A stretch of DNA of 7,617 nt from JBBDXA01 sp040902585 (GCA_040902585.1 JBBDXA010000048.1:1-7617), one strand, 5' to 3'. Shown: positions 1-6,777, counted from the first letter of the stretch. Notes: generated by a model from the letters alone, not told the origin. Translations and numbers: made by a program.

Positions 1-33
1 CCCCGCGCCCCATGCCGTGTGCCTGAAACTTCG

Positions 34-405
34 TTACTTCAATGCGATCAGCAGGGTGACGACGACGCCGAACAGCGCGACGCCTTCGATGAGCGCACAG
101 GACAGAAGCATGGCACCGGATACCTGGCCGCCGGCCTCGGGCTGACGGGCGATCGACTCGACAGCGGAGCTGCCGATGCTGCCGATGCCGCGCGCCGCGC
201 CCATGACGACGAGGCCCGCGCCGAGAGCCGCACCGAGGTACGCAGCCGCGTTACCCGTCGGGAACACCCACGACGTGTGCTCCTTGTTCTCGACCTGACC
301 TTTGCGGATGGTCTCTTCCTTGGTCAGCTTTTCTTCCTGCGCCATCGCGGGAGCCGCGAACAGGCCGATCAGGCCCAGCACGCCAATCAATGCAAACTTG
401 TTCAT
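34..405 (-). CDS. atpE: F-type ATP synthase F0 subunit c, with N-terminal signal-like extension
   Basis: This is the proteolipid that forms the membrane rotor ring of the ATP synthase and carries protons past subunit a. The 123-residue product has a hydrophobic N-terminus (residues 4-20) ending in AMA|QEE, which looks like a signal peptide cleaved after Ala22. A polar stretch of about 28 residues follows. Helix 1 (about 52-80) is glycine-rich, the polar loop is ARQPE (R87, Q88, P89), and helix 2 (about 94-121) carries the proton-binding Glu107 in ALIEGVALF. Glu107 is followed by Gly rather than Ser or Thr, so a proton-type rather than sodium-type ring is likely. The start at 405 was chosen because GGAG lies 8 bases upstream. 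A longer in-frame start at 543 would translate the spacer repeat. atpB lies upstream across a 208-base spacer. The identification is firm; processing of the N-terminus is inferred. Confidence 0.95.
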   Translation of the reverse strand: MNKFALIGVLGLIGLFAAPAMAQEEKLTKEETIRKGQVENKEHTSWVFPTGNAAAYLGAALGAGLVVMGAARGIGSIGSSAVESIARQPEAGGQVSGAMLLSCALIEGVALFGVVVTLLIALK

Positions 406-413
406 GTTGAACA

Positions 414-417
414 CTCC
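414..417 (-). promoter_or_regulatory. Shine-Dalgarno site of atpE
   Basis: GGAG on the minus strand lies 8 bases before the ATG at 405. It decides between that start and the in-frame upstream start at 543. Confidence 0.75.
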
Positions 418-514
418 AAACAGTTCGATGCGGCAAGGAACGCATCTGTGGTTACCCCATCCCTCGCGGGCACGGCCGAACGCCTCACTCGTACGGCAGG
501 GGTGGATTTTCGAA

Positions 515-608
515 AGCACAAAAGCAGAAAAGCAGAAAAGCAAAACAGGAAACGATCACCTGCGTCTTGGCTTGATTTTTTGCTTTTTTGCTTTCATGCT
601 TTTGTGCT
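515..608. repeat. AT-rich inverted repeat built from AAAAGCAG-like words, atpB-atpE spacer
   Basis: The left arm (515-545) is a run of AGCACAAAAGCAG / AAAAGCAG words. The right arm (576-608) is its imperfect reverse complement, with TTTTGCT and GCTTTTGTGCT words. The first 12 bases of the arms (AGCACAAAAGCA) pair exactly and the rest pairs with a few mismatches or indels. The loop is about 30 bases. The arms contrast with the GC-rich surroundings. The repeat lies 5 bases past the atpB stop, so in the transcript it forms a long A:U-rich hairpin between atpB and atpE. It could act as an attenuator, a processing site or a 3' stabiliser that sets the a:c expression ratio, but that is inference. 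Confidence 0.7.
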
Positions 609-613
609 GTTCC

Positions 614-1576
614 TCAATGCGCCGCCGCGTGTCCTTCACCGTGTCCGTGTCCGTGCTCTTCGTGTTCGTGCTCATGCTCATGATCATCGTGACCGTGATG
701 CACGACGAGCTGACTGAGGAACAAGGCGGAGAGGAAGGTGAAGATGTACGCCTGGATGAAGGCGACGAGCAGTTCGAGCATGTAGATGGCGATGGTGCCG
801 GCCAGCGGGATCAGGCCCATGCCGTGGCCGAAGATGCCGCCCATGCCGTGCGCCAGGCCGACGACGAAGCTGAGCAGGGTGGCGACGATGATGTGTCCGC
901 CGGTCATGTTGGCGAACAGTCGCAGGGCCAGGGCGATGGGCTTGACGAAGGTGCCGATGATTTCGACGATGACCATGACTGGCCACATGAACATCGGCGC
1001 GCCGCCAGTGAGGTGCTTGGCGTAGCCCTTGGGGTCTTTGAGAATCGCGACGCCGTTGAACCAGATGAAGCTGATGGCGGCGAGTGTGCCGGTGACCCAG
1101 ATGGACTGCGTGGCAGTGCCGCCGAAGCCGTAGTAGTGCCCGTGACCGTGGGCGTCGATCACGGCTTTGCCGGTGGCCGGGTCGATGGCCTGATTCAGGC
1201 CGAGCAGGGCGGTGATATCCAGCAGCGGCACCAGCCCCAACAGGTTGTTAATAAGGATGAAGAAGAAGAACGTCCAGAGCATGGGGCAGAAGCGATCGGT
1301 CTGGTCGCCGAGCATGGGCTTGAACACATCGTTGCGCAGGTAGACGCAGACGGTTTCGACCATGTTGGCCTTGATGCCCCGGCCCTTGATGGAGCCGCCC
1401 TTGCGGTAGCCCGCGGCAATGCGCTGGGCGGCAGGCACGATGAGCCAGAGCGTGATGATGCCTGAGAGCAGGAGCATCAGCGTGACGTTGCTGAAGTACC
1501 ACTGCCCGTAGATGGGCTTGTCGGTGACGTGACCGACGGGGTTGGCGGCGGCGAGTGAAAGCAGAAAGTCGTTCAC
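614..1576 (-). CDS. atpB: F-type ATP synthase F0 subunit a, with histidine-rich tail
   Basis: This is the stator membrane subunit that forms the two proton half-channels against the c-ring. The 320-residue product has membrane helices near 30-50, 99-119, 156-178, 197-218, 227-248 and 255-290. The signature VKPIALALRLFANMTGGH holds the essential arginine, Arg219, equivalent to E. coli Arg210. The last helix carries E268, Q275 and Y277 in ELLVAFIQAYIF. The start is GTG at 1576, overlapping the upstream TGA as GTGA, with GGAGG 7 bases ahead, so translational coupling to the AtpI-like gene is likely. Two oddities stand out: a His-Gly loop at residues 141-148, and a C-terminal tail (293-320) with 12 histidines among Asp, Glu and Gly. 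That tail could bind metal or buffer protons, but this is unproven. The identification is firm. Confidence 0.96.
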   Translation of the reverse strand: MNDFLLSLAAANPVGHVTDKPIYGQWYFSNVTLMLLLSGIITLWLIVPAAQRIAAGYRKGGSIKGRGIKANMVETVCVYLRNDVFKPMLGDQTDRFCPMLWTFFFFILINNLLGLVPLLDITALLGLNQAIDPATGKAVIDAHGHGHYYGFGGTATQSIWVTGTLAAISFIWFNGVAILKDPKGYAKHLTGGAPMFMWPVMVIVEIIGTFVKPIALALRLFANMTGGHIIVATLLSFVVGLAHGMGGIFGHGMGLIPLAGTIAIYMLELLVAFIQAYIFTFLSALFLSQLVVHHGHDDHEHEHEHEEHGHGHGEGHAAAH

Positions 1577-2091
1577 GCCAGAGCCTCCGAGCAGCGAGCG
1601 TTGGGGTTGTCTTGAGCCGCTTGCGGCTTAGCAGCGTCCGTACTGCCTTCTTCGTCCGCCTTCGCCTTCGTTCCGCCAAAGGGCGGCACCGGCACCTGCT
1701 TGACGTAGCCGACGATCAGCCGGGTCTCGACGAAGAGCACGGGCAGGTAAGTCATCATGAGCGAGACGGCGACAGGACCGGGCGGCAGATGGAGCGACTT
1801 GATCGCAAAGGCGAGCATCAGCACCGCCGCCAGCACGCGCACGCCCATGCCGATGAAGAAGGCTTTGACGACGCCCAGCGGTCCCTTCGCGCCGGATCGG
1901 GCGACCGGCAGCAGGCTGATCATGCCGGTGACCCACACCAGCGCGACCATGAGCAGCACGGCCTGCGTTCCGCCCGTGGGATAACCAAAGAGCTTGGGCA
2001 CCAGCCACAGTTCCAGCGCAAGCATCGCCGCGATGATGATCGTGACGATCAACATCGAACGGCGGAGCGGGAAGGGCGGGGTGGAGAGCAT
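1573..2091 (-). CDS. atpI: AtpI-like ATP synthase accessory membrane protein
   Basis: The product is a 172-residue integral membrane protein with four predicted helices, at about 13-33, 42-61, 74-98 and 104-126. A polar C-terminal tail (131-172) is rich in Ala, Lys, Asp and Glu. Size, helix count and position just before atpB match the ATP synthase chain I (AtpI/UncI) family, which helps c-ring or a/c assembly and may help magnesium supply. The family is poorly conserved, so the call rests largely on context. The stop overlaps the atpB start by 4 bases. The ATG at 2091 has no visible Shine-Dalgarno site: a heptamer array begins 10 bases upstream. Met13 (2055) is an alternative start and also lacks a clear site. 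Confidence 0.65.
   Translation of the reverse strand: MLSTPPFPLRRSMLIVTIIIAAMLALELWLVPKLFGYPTGGTQAVLLMVALVWVTGMISLLPVARSGAKGPLGVVKAFFIGMGVRVLAAVLMLAFAIKSLHLPPGPVAVSLMMTYLPVLFVETRLIVGYVKQVPVPPFGGTKAKADEEGSTDAAKPQAAQDNPNARCSEALA
1584..1588 (-). promoter_or_regulatory. Shine-Dalgarno site of atpB
   Basis: GGAGG on the minus strand lies 7 bases before the GTG start at 1576, inside the 3' end of the upstream gene. It supports the non-ATG start and reinitiation at the GTGA overlap. Confidence 0.8.
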
Positions 2092-2100
2092 GGGTTTATG

Positions 2101-2163
2101 GTTCAGGGTTCCGGGTTCCGGGTTCAGAGTTCAGGGTTCAGGGTTCAAGGTTCAAGGTTCAGA
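2101..2163. repeat. Nine tandem GTTCAGG-type heptamers in the atpI leader
   Basis: Nine consecutive 7-base units read on the plus strand are GTTCAGG, GTTCCGG, GTTCCGG, GTTCAGA, GTTCAGG, GTTCAGG, GTTCAAG, GTTCAAG and GTTCAGA. The phase is unbroken, and GTTC is invariant in every unit. On the coding (minus) strand the units read CCTGAAC and occupy the region where the ribosome site of the AtpI-like gene would be expected. Variants of the same heptamer occur inside tilS at 4297-4331. Confidence 0.9.
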
Positions 2164-2184
2164 GTCGTACAAGTATTTTGTTTT

Positions 2185-2219
2185 CCCTTGGCCCTTGGCC
2201 CTCCGCCCTTGGCCCTCCT
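2185..2219. repeat. Five tandem CCCTTGG-type heptamers, atpZ-atpI spacer
   Basis: Units on the plus strand are CCCTTGG, CCCTTGG, CCCTCCG, CCCTTGG and CCCTCCT in unbroken 7-base phase. They lie 21 bases from the GTTCAGG array and 24 bases from the atpZ stop. The word differs from the neighbouring array, so the spacer between atpZ and atpI holds two unrelated heptamer arrays. Confidence 0.8.
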
Positions 2220-2243
2220 CCCCTGCGTCAATTTGCCGCGTGG

Positions 2244-2576
2244 TTATTTCTTCTTGGCGAACCATTTTGCGTTGAGTCGCCACATCTTGTAGAGCGAACC
2301 GAGGGTGCCGATGAGGACGCCGGTCAGGAGCATCCACGGGCTGCTGTTCCACTGCGAGTCGAGCCACCAGCCCAGGAGGGCGAGGACTGCGACGGTCAGG
2401 CCCAGTTCCATCCCTGTCGAGGCCAGTTGTCCGAGGCTGAGCCAGCCGGTGACGGAGAACTTTGGTCTGAATTTGCCCTGAGAATCCGTCGTTTTTGACG
2501 TGTTTTCAGGTTTGCGGCGCTGCGGCTGGTCCGCCGGCCCGCCGCGGTCGGAAGGCTTTGGGGGGTCGCTTGGCAT
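2244..2576 (-). CDS. atpZ: AtpZ-type F0F1 ATP synthase accessory protein
   Basis: The product is a 110-residue small membrane protein. It has a polar N-terminus (1-40, rich in Pro, Lys, Arg and Ser) and two helices at about 52-73 and 79-97. The helices are joined by the family-typical short turn WWLDSQWNSSPWMLL, and the protein ends in a basic WFAKKK. This pattern matches the AtpZ/AtpI (ATPase_gene1) family found at the head of many atp operons, where AtpZ and AtpI are thought to aid magnesium uptake or assembly of the F0 sector. The ATG at 2576 was chosen because the upstream in-frame extension (to 2789) translates the octamer repeat. A weak GGGAAG lies 8 bases before it. ATG at 2654 is another in-frame option. 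The function of the family is only partly known. Confidence 0.8.
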   Translation of the reverse strand: MPSDPPKPSDRGGPADQPQRRKPENTSKTTDSQGKFRPKFSVTGWLSLGQLASTGMELGLTVAVLALLGWWLDSQWNSSPWMLLTGVLIGTLGSLYKMWRLNAKWFAKKK

Positions 2577-2708
2577 CCGGTGGACTTCCCGTGGTTCCGT
2601 TTCATTTTTCGAAGCGACACCTGTCGGACAGGCACGCCCTCGCTTCACAAACATTGCGGTTTTGGCGAGAGGCAAAAGGTAGCGGCGAGGGTTGGAAGTG
2701 TCAAAGAG

Positions 2709-2874
2709 GAAGGAACGGAGGGACGAAGGGACGAAGGGACGGAGGGACCGAGGGAACAAGAGACGAAACGACCAAGGGAAACGGCGCACGCCAAACTGCG
2801 TTGCCTTGATCTGTCTTTCCCTCCGTCCCTTCGTCCCTCCGTCCCTCCGTTCCTTCCCCCTCCGTTCCTTCCCC
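2709..2874. repeat. Octamer tandem array with facing inverted arm (long hairpin), upstream of atpZ
   Basis: The left arm is nine 8-base units on the plus strand from 2709 to 2780 with consensus GAAGGGAC. Four central units fit closely; the last three are degenerate. The right arm (2818-2874) is made of TCCGTCCC, TTCGTCCC and TCCGTTCC units in 8-base phase, with one 7-base slip at 2854-2860. Bases 2720-2747 and 2818-2845 are complementary at 27 of 28 positions, around a 70-base loop. The right arm runs directly into the stop codon of the coiled-coil gene at 2875. In the minus-strand transcript this would fold into a very stable stem between that gene and atpZ. Confidence 0.88.
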
Positions 2875-3465
2875 TCACGTTCGCAGCGCCAGGATCAGTT
2901 CAATCTTGCCGACGTGCTCGTTCAGCTTCTGGGCGATGTCGTGTGGTGCCAGGCCCTGATCCGCGAGGCGATAGACCGCCTTCGCAACCGGATCAGTCGT
3001 TTCGCTTTCCACTTTTGTGGCTGTCTCAGTGGCTGTGCGGGTTGAAGCCGCGGTGCGTGAAGGACTCGCGGTCTCGCTGATGTCTCGTGGTGAAGTTTCC
3101 TGGCGCGGGCTGCTGTGACTGTTGCCGCCCAGGGCTTTAAGTTCCTGTGCCTTTCGCTCCGCCTGTTTCAGCAGCGTCTCAAGCTGAATCGCTTTGGCGT
3201 CGAGCTGGGCACCCAGTCGCTTGGCGAACTGTTCGATCTCGACCATCAGCTCTTCCAGGTCGCCGCGCATGCCGCGGAGCTGCTTGTTGCGTTCGAGCTG
3301 TTCCTGCGGCGCGAGCTGCGGGTTGGCGGCTTCATTCTTGCGGCGCTTTCGCAACATGCTGAACATCGCCATGACGATCAGCATCACGCCCGCGGCCGGC
3401 AGCATCGACATCATGTCGAACGCGGCGAGCAGGGGCAAAACGGGTTGGAAGATCTCGGCGGGCAT
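2875..3465 (-). CDS. Membrane-anchored coiled-coil protein with C-terminal helix-turn-helix-like segment (DUF6115/DUF2802-like)
   Basis: Function is unknown. The 196-residue product has one N-terminal membrane helix (about 18-38) followed by a basic stop-transfer stretch, LRKRRK. A coiled coil rich in Glu, Lys, Gln and Leu runs from about 52 to 112. A Ser/Thr/Ala-rich linker covers 113-156, and the C-terminal segment (157-196) is DPVAKAVYRLADQGLAPHDI followed by AQKLNEHVGKIELILALRT. That last segment resembles the helix-turn-helix-like end of DUF6115/DUF2802 proteins (the SwrB group), in which a GxVELIL motif is typical; this comparison is from memory. It is the first gene on the atp side of a divergent region and could be cotranscribed with atpZIBE, though a large hairpin separates it from atpZ. 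The start at 3465 has no clear Shine-Dalgarno site; the next Met is at 3414. A longer frame upstream crosses the tilS gap and is spurious. Confidence 0.7.
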   Translation of the reverse strand: MPAEIFQPVLPLLAAFDMMSMLPAAGVMLIVMAMFSMLRKRRKNEAANPQLAPQEQLERNKQLRGMRGDLEELMVEIEQFAKRLGAQLDAKAIQLETLLKQAERKAQELKALGGNSHSSPRQETSPRDISETASPSRTAASTRTATETATKVESETTDPVAKAVYRLADQGLAPHDIAQKLNEHVGKIELILALRT

Positions 3466-3541
3466 GAGCAGTGTCAGGTTCGCGGCTGCGAGAATCGAAG
3501 CCTTCGCAACATACTGTAGTGGATTCGCCGGTTCGATTCCT

Positions 3542-3555
3542 TCGTGCCGGCACGA
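3542..3555. promoter_or_regulatory. 14-bp perfect palindrome in the divergent intergenic region
   Basis: TCGTGCCGGCACGA equals its own reverse complement. It lies 77 bases upstream of the coiled-coil gene and 168 bases upstream of tilS. A dimeric regulator could bind there, but no regulator is identifiable here. It might also be chance or part of the surrounding repeat-rich spacer. An 8-base inverted pair, GAATCGAA / TTCGATTC, lies just to its left (about 3493-3540). Confidence 0.35.
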
Positions 3556-3582
3556 TCGAGCCACTATCGCCAGTGCGTCGGT

Positions 3583-3696
3583 TTGAATTGGGTGGCTGGG
3601 GCTGGAGTCCGCGCAAGCCCCGGCCCGATCAACCTTGTGCGTCCCACGGGCCGGGGCATCGCAAAGCCTCTGCCCCAGCCACCCAAGCCAATTCAA
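3583..3696. repeat. Nested inverted repeat upstream of tilS
   Basis: The outer stem pairs 3590-3602 (GGGTGGCTGGGGC) with 3672-3684 exactly. It continues as TTGAATT (3583-3589) with AATTCAA (3690-3696) across a 5-base bulge. Inside it, GCCCCGGCCC (3617-3626) pairs exactly with 3648-3657. The element fills the region where a tilS promoter or leader would be expected and ends beside an in-frame ATG at 3697. I do not recognise it as a known riboswitch. It could be a dispersed palindromic element or an untranslated-leader structure. Confidence 0.7.
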
Positions 3697-3723
3697 ATGG
3701 CCCAGCCGATCTACAATCCCGGC

Positions 3724-4837
<1,114 letters not shown>

Positions 4838-4849
4838 GATCAAGATTCT

Positions 4850-4927
4850 GGAGCACCATCCCGGCAGGGTGGTGCGCTTGGGTGCTCAGTTCCCATCTAA
4901 CGCACCGCCCTGCCGGGACGGTGCTCC
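4850..4927. terminator. Large hairpin between convergent tilS and nuoH
   Basis: Bases 4850-4876 pair with 4901-4927 at 25 of 27 positions, and one of the two mismatches is a G:T wobble. The loop is 24 bases. The stem begins GGAGCACC and includes TCCCGGCAGGG. It starts 12 bases after the tilS stop and lies 2 bases after the nuoH stop, so it could stop transcription from both sides. Neither flank carries a T run, so it is not a classic intrinsic terminator. It may act as an RNA 3' end stabiliser or be a copy of a dispersed palindrome. Confidence 0.7.
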
Positions 4928-4929
4928 AA

Positions 4930-6693
4930 TCACTCCGCCTTCGCTTCCACTTTCGGCTTGCCCTTCGTGAACGCCACATCGCGGCCCACAGGCATCACAT
5001 CCGGGAACAGCGTCTTGGGCGGCTGCTTCGGATCCTTGAAGATCACGCCCATCCAGCCCAGCGCCATGATGAGCACGCACACGCCGATCAGGCCCACGAA
5101 CATGAGCATGAAGACGATCTGCACGAACCACTGAATGCCTGACTTGGAGCCGAGCAGATGTCCCGCGCGGGTGATGACCGTGCCGCCGGTGAGTTGGATC
5201 GAGCCTGCCCGCAGCGCGGCATCCGCAGGCGTTGCCTTCGCGTCGCCTGCCCAATCGGCCTTGAAAGAAAGTCCCTGGCTGAACTGCTTGAGCGTGATTG
5301 TTTCACCGGCCTTCAGTGCGATCTGTTTCTGGTCTTTACCTTCAATGCGGAAGAGCGTGCCGCCTTCGATCTTGCCGATCTGAATCGACTCCACCTTCGC
5401 GCCACCTCCGGTCAGGGGGCCCATGTTGATCGCGAGTTTGTTCTCACCTGATTCACTGAGCTTGAAGTGGTAAGGCACGGCCAGAGGCGTCGTCGCCACG
5501 AAGCCCGGACCCGCCTGCGGTACCAGCGCGATCCAGAACGCAGTGCCTAATAGCGTCACGATGCTCAAAGGCAACAACACCTTCACGCAGGTGTGCAGCA
5601 CCTGGTCAATACGAATGCGCGGCAGCGTCCAGCGCAGCCACAACTGAATCCAGATCACGATCATGGCCTTGGCGGTGAACCAGAACACGCTGTAGAGGTT
5701 GATGATGAGCAGCCCGACGCCGGTCAGTCCGCCGCCGCCTGCCGCGTTAATCGCTTCCGCCTTGCCGTCGAAGGTGTTGGCGGCGGTGATCGCCCCGCTG
5801 AAGTAGGCGCTTCCCGCGGCCACGGGGTCGTAGCCGAGCATGTTGTAGATCGGATCGATCGGCCCCAGCGGACTGTTCCATCCACCCATAAAGAGCGACG
5901 CCTGAATTGCGCCGACGATGAACATGCCCGCATACTCGGCGAAGAAGAAGAAGCTGAAGCGCAGGCCGGAGTATTCGGTGTGGTAACCCGCGACGAGTTC
6001 GCTTTCGGACTCGGGCAGGTCGAACGGAGCGCGTTTGTTGGATGCGAGGCTGGCGATGAAGTAGAGCAGGAAGGAAGCGAAGATGAACGGGTTGTGGAAG
6101 ATGAACCAGTCCCACAGGCCGCCGCCCTGGAGGTAACCCAGTTCAACCATGTTGAGGGTGCCGGCGACGAGCACGCCGGTGATGATGGAAAGCCCGAGCG
6201 GGATTTCATAGCTGACCATCTGGCAGGCTTCGCGCATCGCGCCGTAGATGGCCCACTTGGAGTTGGAGCCCCAGCCGGCCATGATCACGCTCATGATCTC
6301 GACGCTGAGCACCGCCAGCACGTAGAGCACGCCGATGTTCAGCCCGGCCTCATAAACAAACTGCGGCCCGAAGGGCAAAGCAAGGAACGCGGCGAAGACC
6401 GGGGCAAACGCCATGTACGGCGCGAGACGGAAGAGGAACGAATCCGCCCCGCGCGGGATGAGGTCTTCCTTGAAGATGAGCTTGACGCCGTCGGCGATGG
6501 ACTGGGCCCAGCCGTGCCAGCCGCCGACGTGCATCGGCCCGACGCGCGACTGGATGTGGCCGGCGACTTTGCGTTCCCACCAGATGCTGAACATGGCGAT
6601 GACGCTGATGGCGGGAAGAAAGACCATCGCCACGATCGCGACCTTGATCGCGATGAACAGCCACATGTTGCCGCCTGCCAGGTGTTCGATCAT
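4930..6693 (-). CDS. nuoH: NADH-quinone oxidoreductase subunit H with long C-terminal extension
   Basis: This is the complex I membrane subunit that forms the quinone chamber and links it to the proton-pumping arm. Hallmarks: WWERKVAGHIQSRVGP (38-53), LIFKEDLIP (72-80), RAPFDLPESESELVAGYHTE followed by YSGLRFSFFFFAEY (221-254), and WLRWTLPRIRIDQ (352-364). The usual family length is about 320-420; this protein has 587 residues. About 45 extra residues (273-322) precede the last core helix pair. After the core ends near 390 there is a hydrophilic, beta-strand-like segment (391-518), another membrane helix (about 520-552) and a Lys/Pro-rich tail (553-587). By family topology the extra domain would lie outside the cytoplasm, which is inference. 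The ATG at 6693 has AAGGA 10 bases upstream (6704-6708) and its own promoter. No other nuo gene adjoins it. Confidence 0.95.
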   Translation of the reverse strand: MIEHLAGGNMWLFIAIKVAIVAMVFLPAISVIAMFSIWWERKVAGHIQSRVGPMHVGGWHGWAQSIADGVKLIFKEDLIPRGADSFLFRLAPYMAFAPVFAAFLALPFGPQFVYEAGLNIGVLYVLAVLSVEIMSVIMAGWGSNSKWAIYGAMREACQMVSYEIPLGLSIITGVLVAGTLNMVELGYLQGGGLWDWFIFHNPFIFASFLLYFIASLASNKRAPFDLPESESELVAGYHTEYSGLRFSFFFFAEYAGMFIVGAIQASLFMGGWNSPLGPIDPIYNMLGYDPVAAGSAYFSGAITAANTFDGKAEAINAAGGGGLTGVGLLIINLYSVFWFTAKAMIVIWIQLWLRWTLPRIRIDQVLHTCVKVLLPLSIVTLLGTAFWIALVPQAGPGFVATTPLAVPYHFKLSESGENKLAINMGPLTGGGAKVESIQIGKIEGGTLFRIEGKDQKQIALKAGETITLKQFSQGLSFKADWAGDAKATPADAALRAGSIQLTGGTVITRAGHLLGSKSGIQWFVQIVFMLMFVGLIGVCVLIMALGWMGVIFKDPKQPPKTLFPDVMPVGRDVAFTKGKPKVEAKAE

Positions 6694-6747
6694 GTCAGCC
6701 GTGTCCTTACAGATGGATCGCGGGCCTCGCGCCCGTGTGCGGGGCGG

Positions 6748-6777
6748 ATTGTAGCAACAGAATGAAAGGCGTCACAA
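6748..6777 (-). promoter_or_regulatory. Sigma70-type promoter of nuoH
   Basis: On the minus strand TTGTGA (6777-6772) and TACAAT (6753-6748) are separated by 18 bases, close to the TTGACA/TATAAT consensus. Transcription would begin near 6741, giving a leader of about 48 bases. That leader holds a short CGGGC-CTCGC-GCCCG hairpin (6721-6735) and the AAGGA ribosome site. A private promoter fits nuoH being a single-gene unit. Confidence 0.6.

Noticed and set aside
1..13. Possible start of atpF (minus-strand ATG at 13, reading Met-Gly-Arg-Gly)
   Set aside because: Only four codons are in the window, with no good ribosome site. atpF is expected here by operon order, but the sequence cannot show it.
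302..1465. 387-codon open frame on the plus strand opposite atpB and atpE
   Set aside because: It is antisense to a clear AtpB, has runs of Asp, Glu, His and Arg typical of reversed GC-rich codons, and shows no recognisable domain.
2101..2219. CRISPR array
   Set aside because: The repeats are contiguous 7-base words without spacers, and no cas gene is nearby.
2577..2789. N-terminal extension of atpZ to 2789
   Set aside because: The extra residues are the translated octamer repeat (Arg/Ser/Phe/Pro-rich), and the AtpZ family is about 80-110 residues.
3518..3550. tRNA-like T-arm (GGTTCGATTCC followed by GTGCCGGCA)
   Set aside because: The presumed T stem has two mismatches, and no matching acceptor strand, D-arm or anticodon stem can be built upstream.
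5593..6765. 390-codon open frame on the plus strand opposite nuoH
   Set aside because: It is a shadow of the well-conserved NuoH frame, with low-complexity His, Asp, Glu and Ala composition and no ribosome site.
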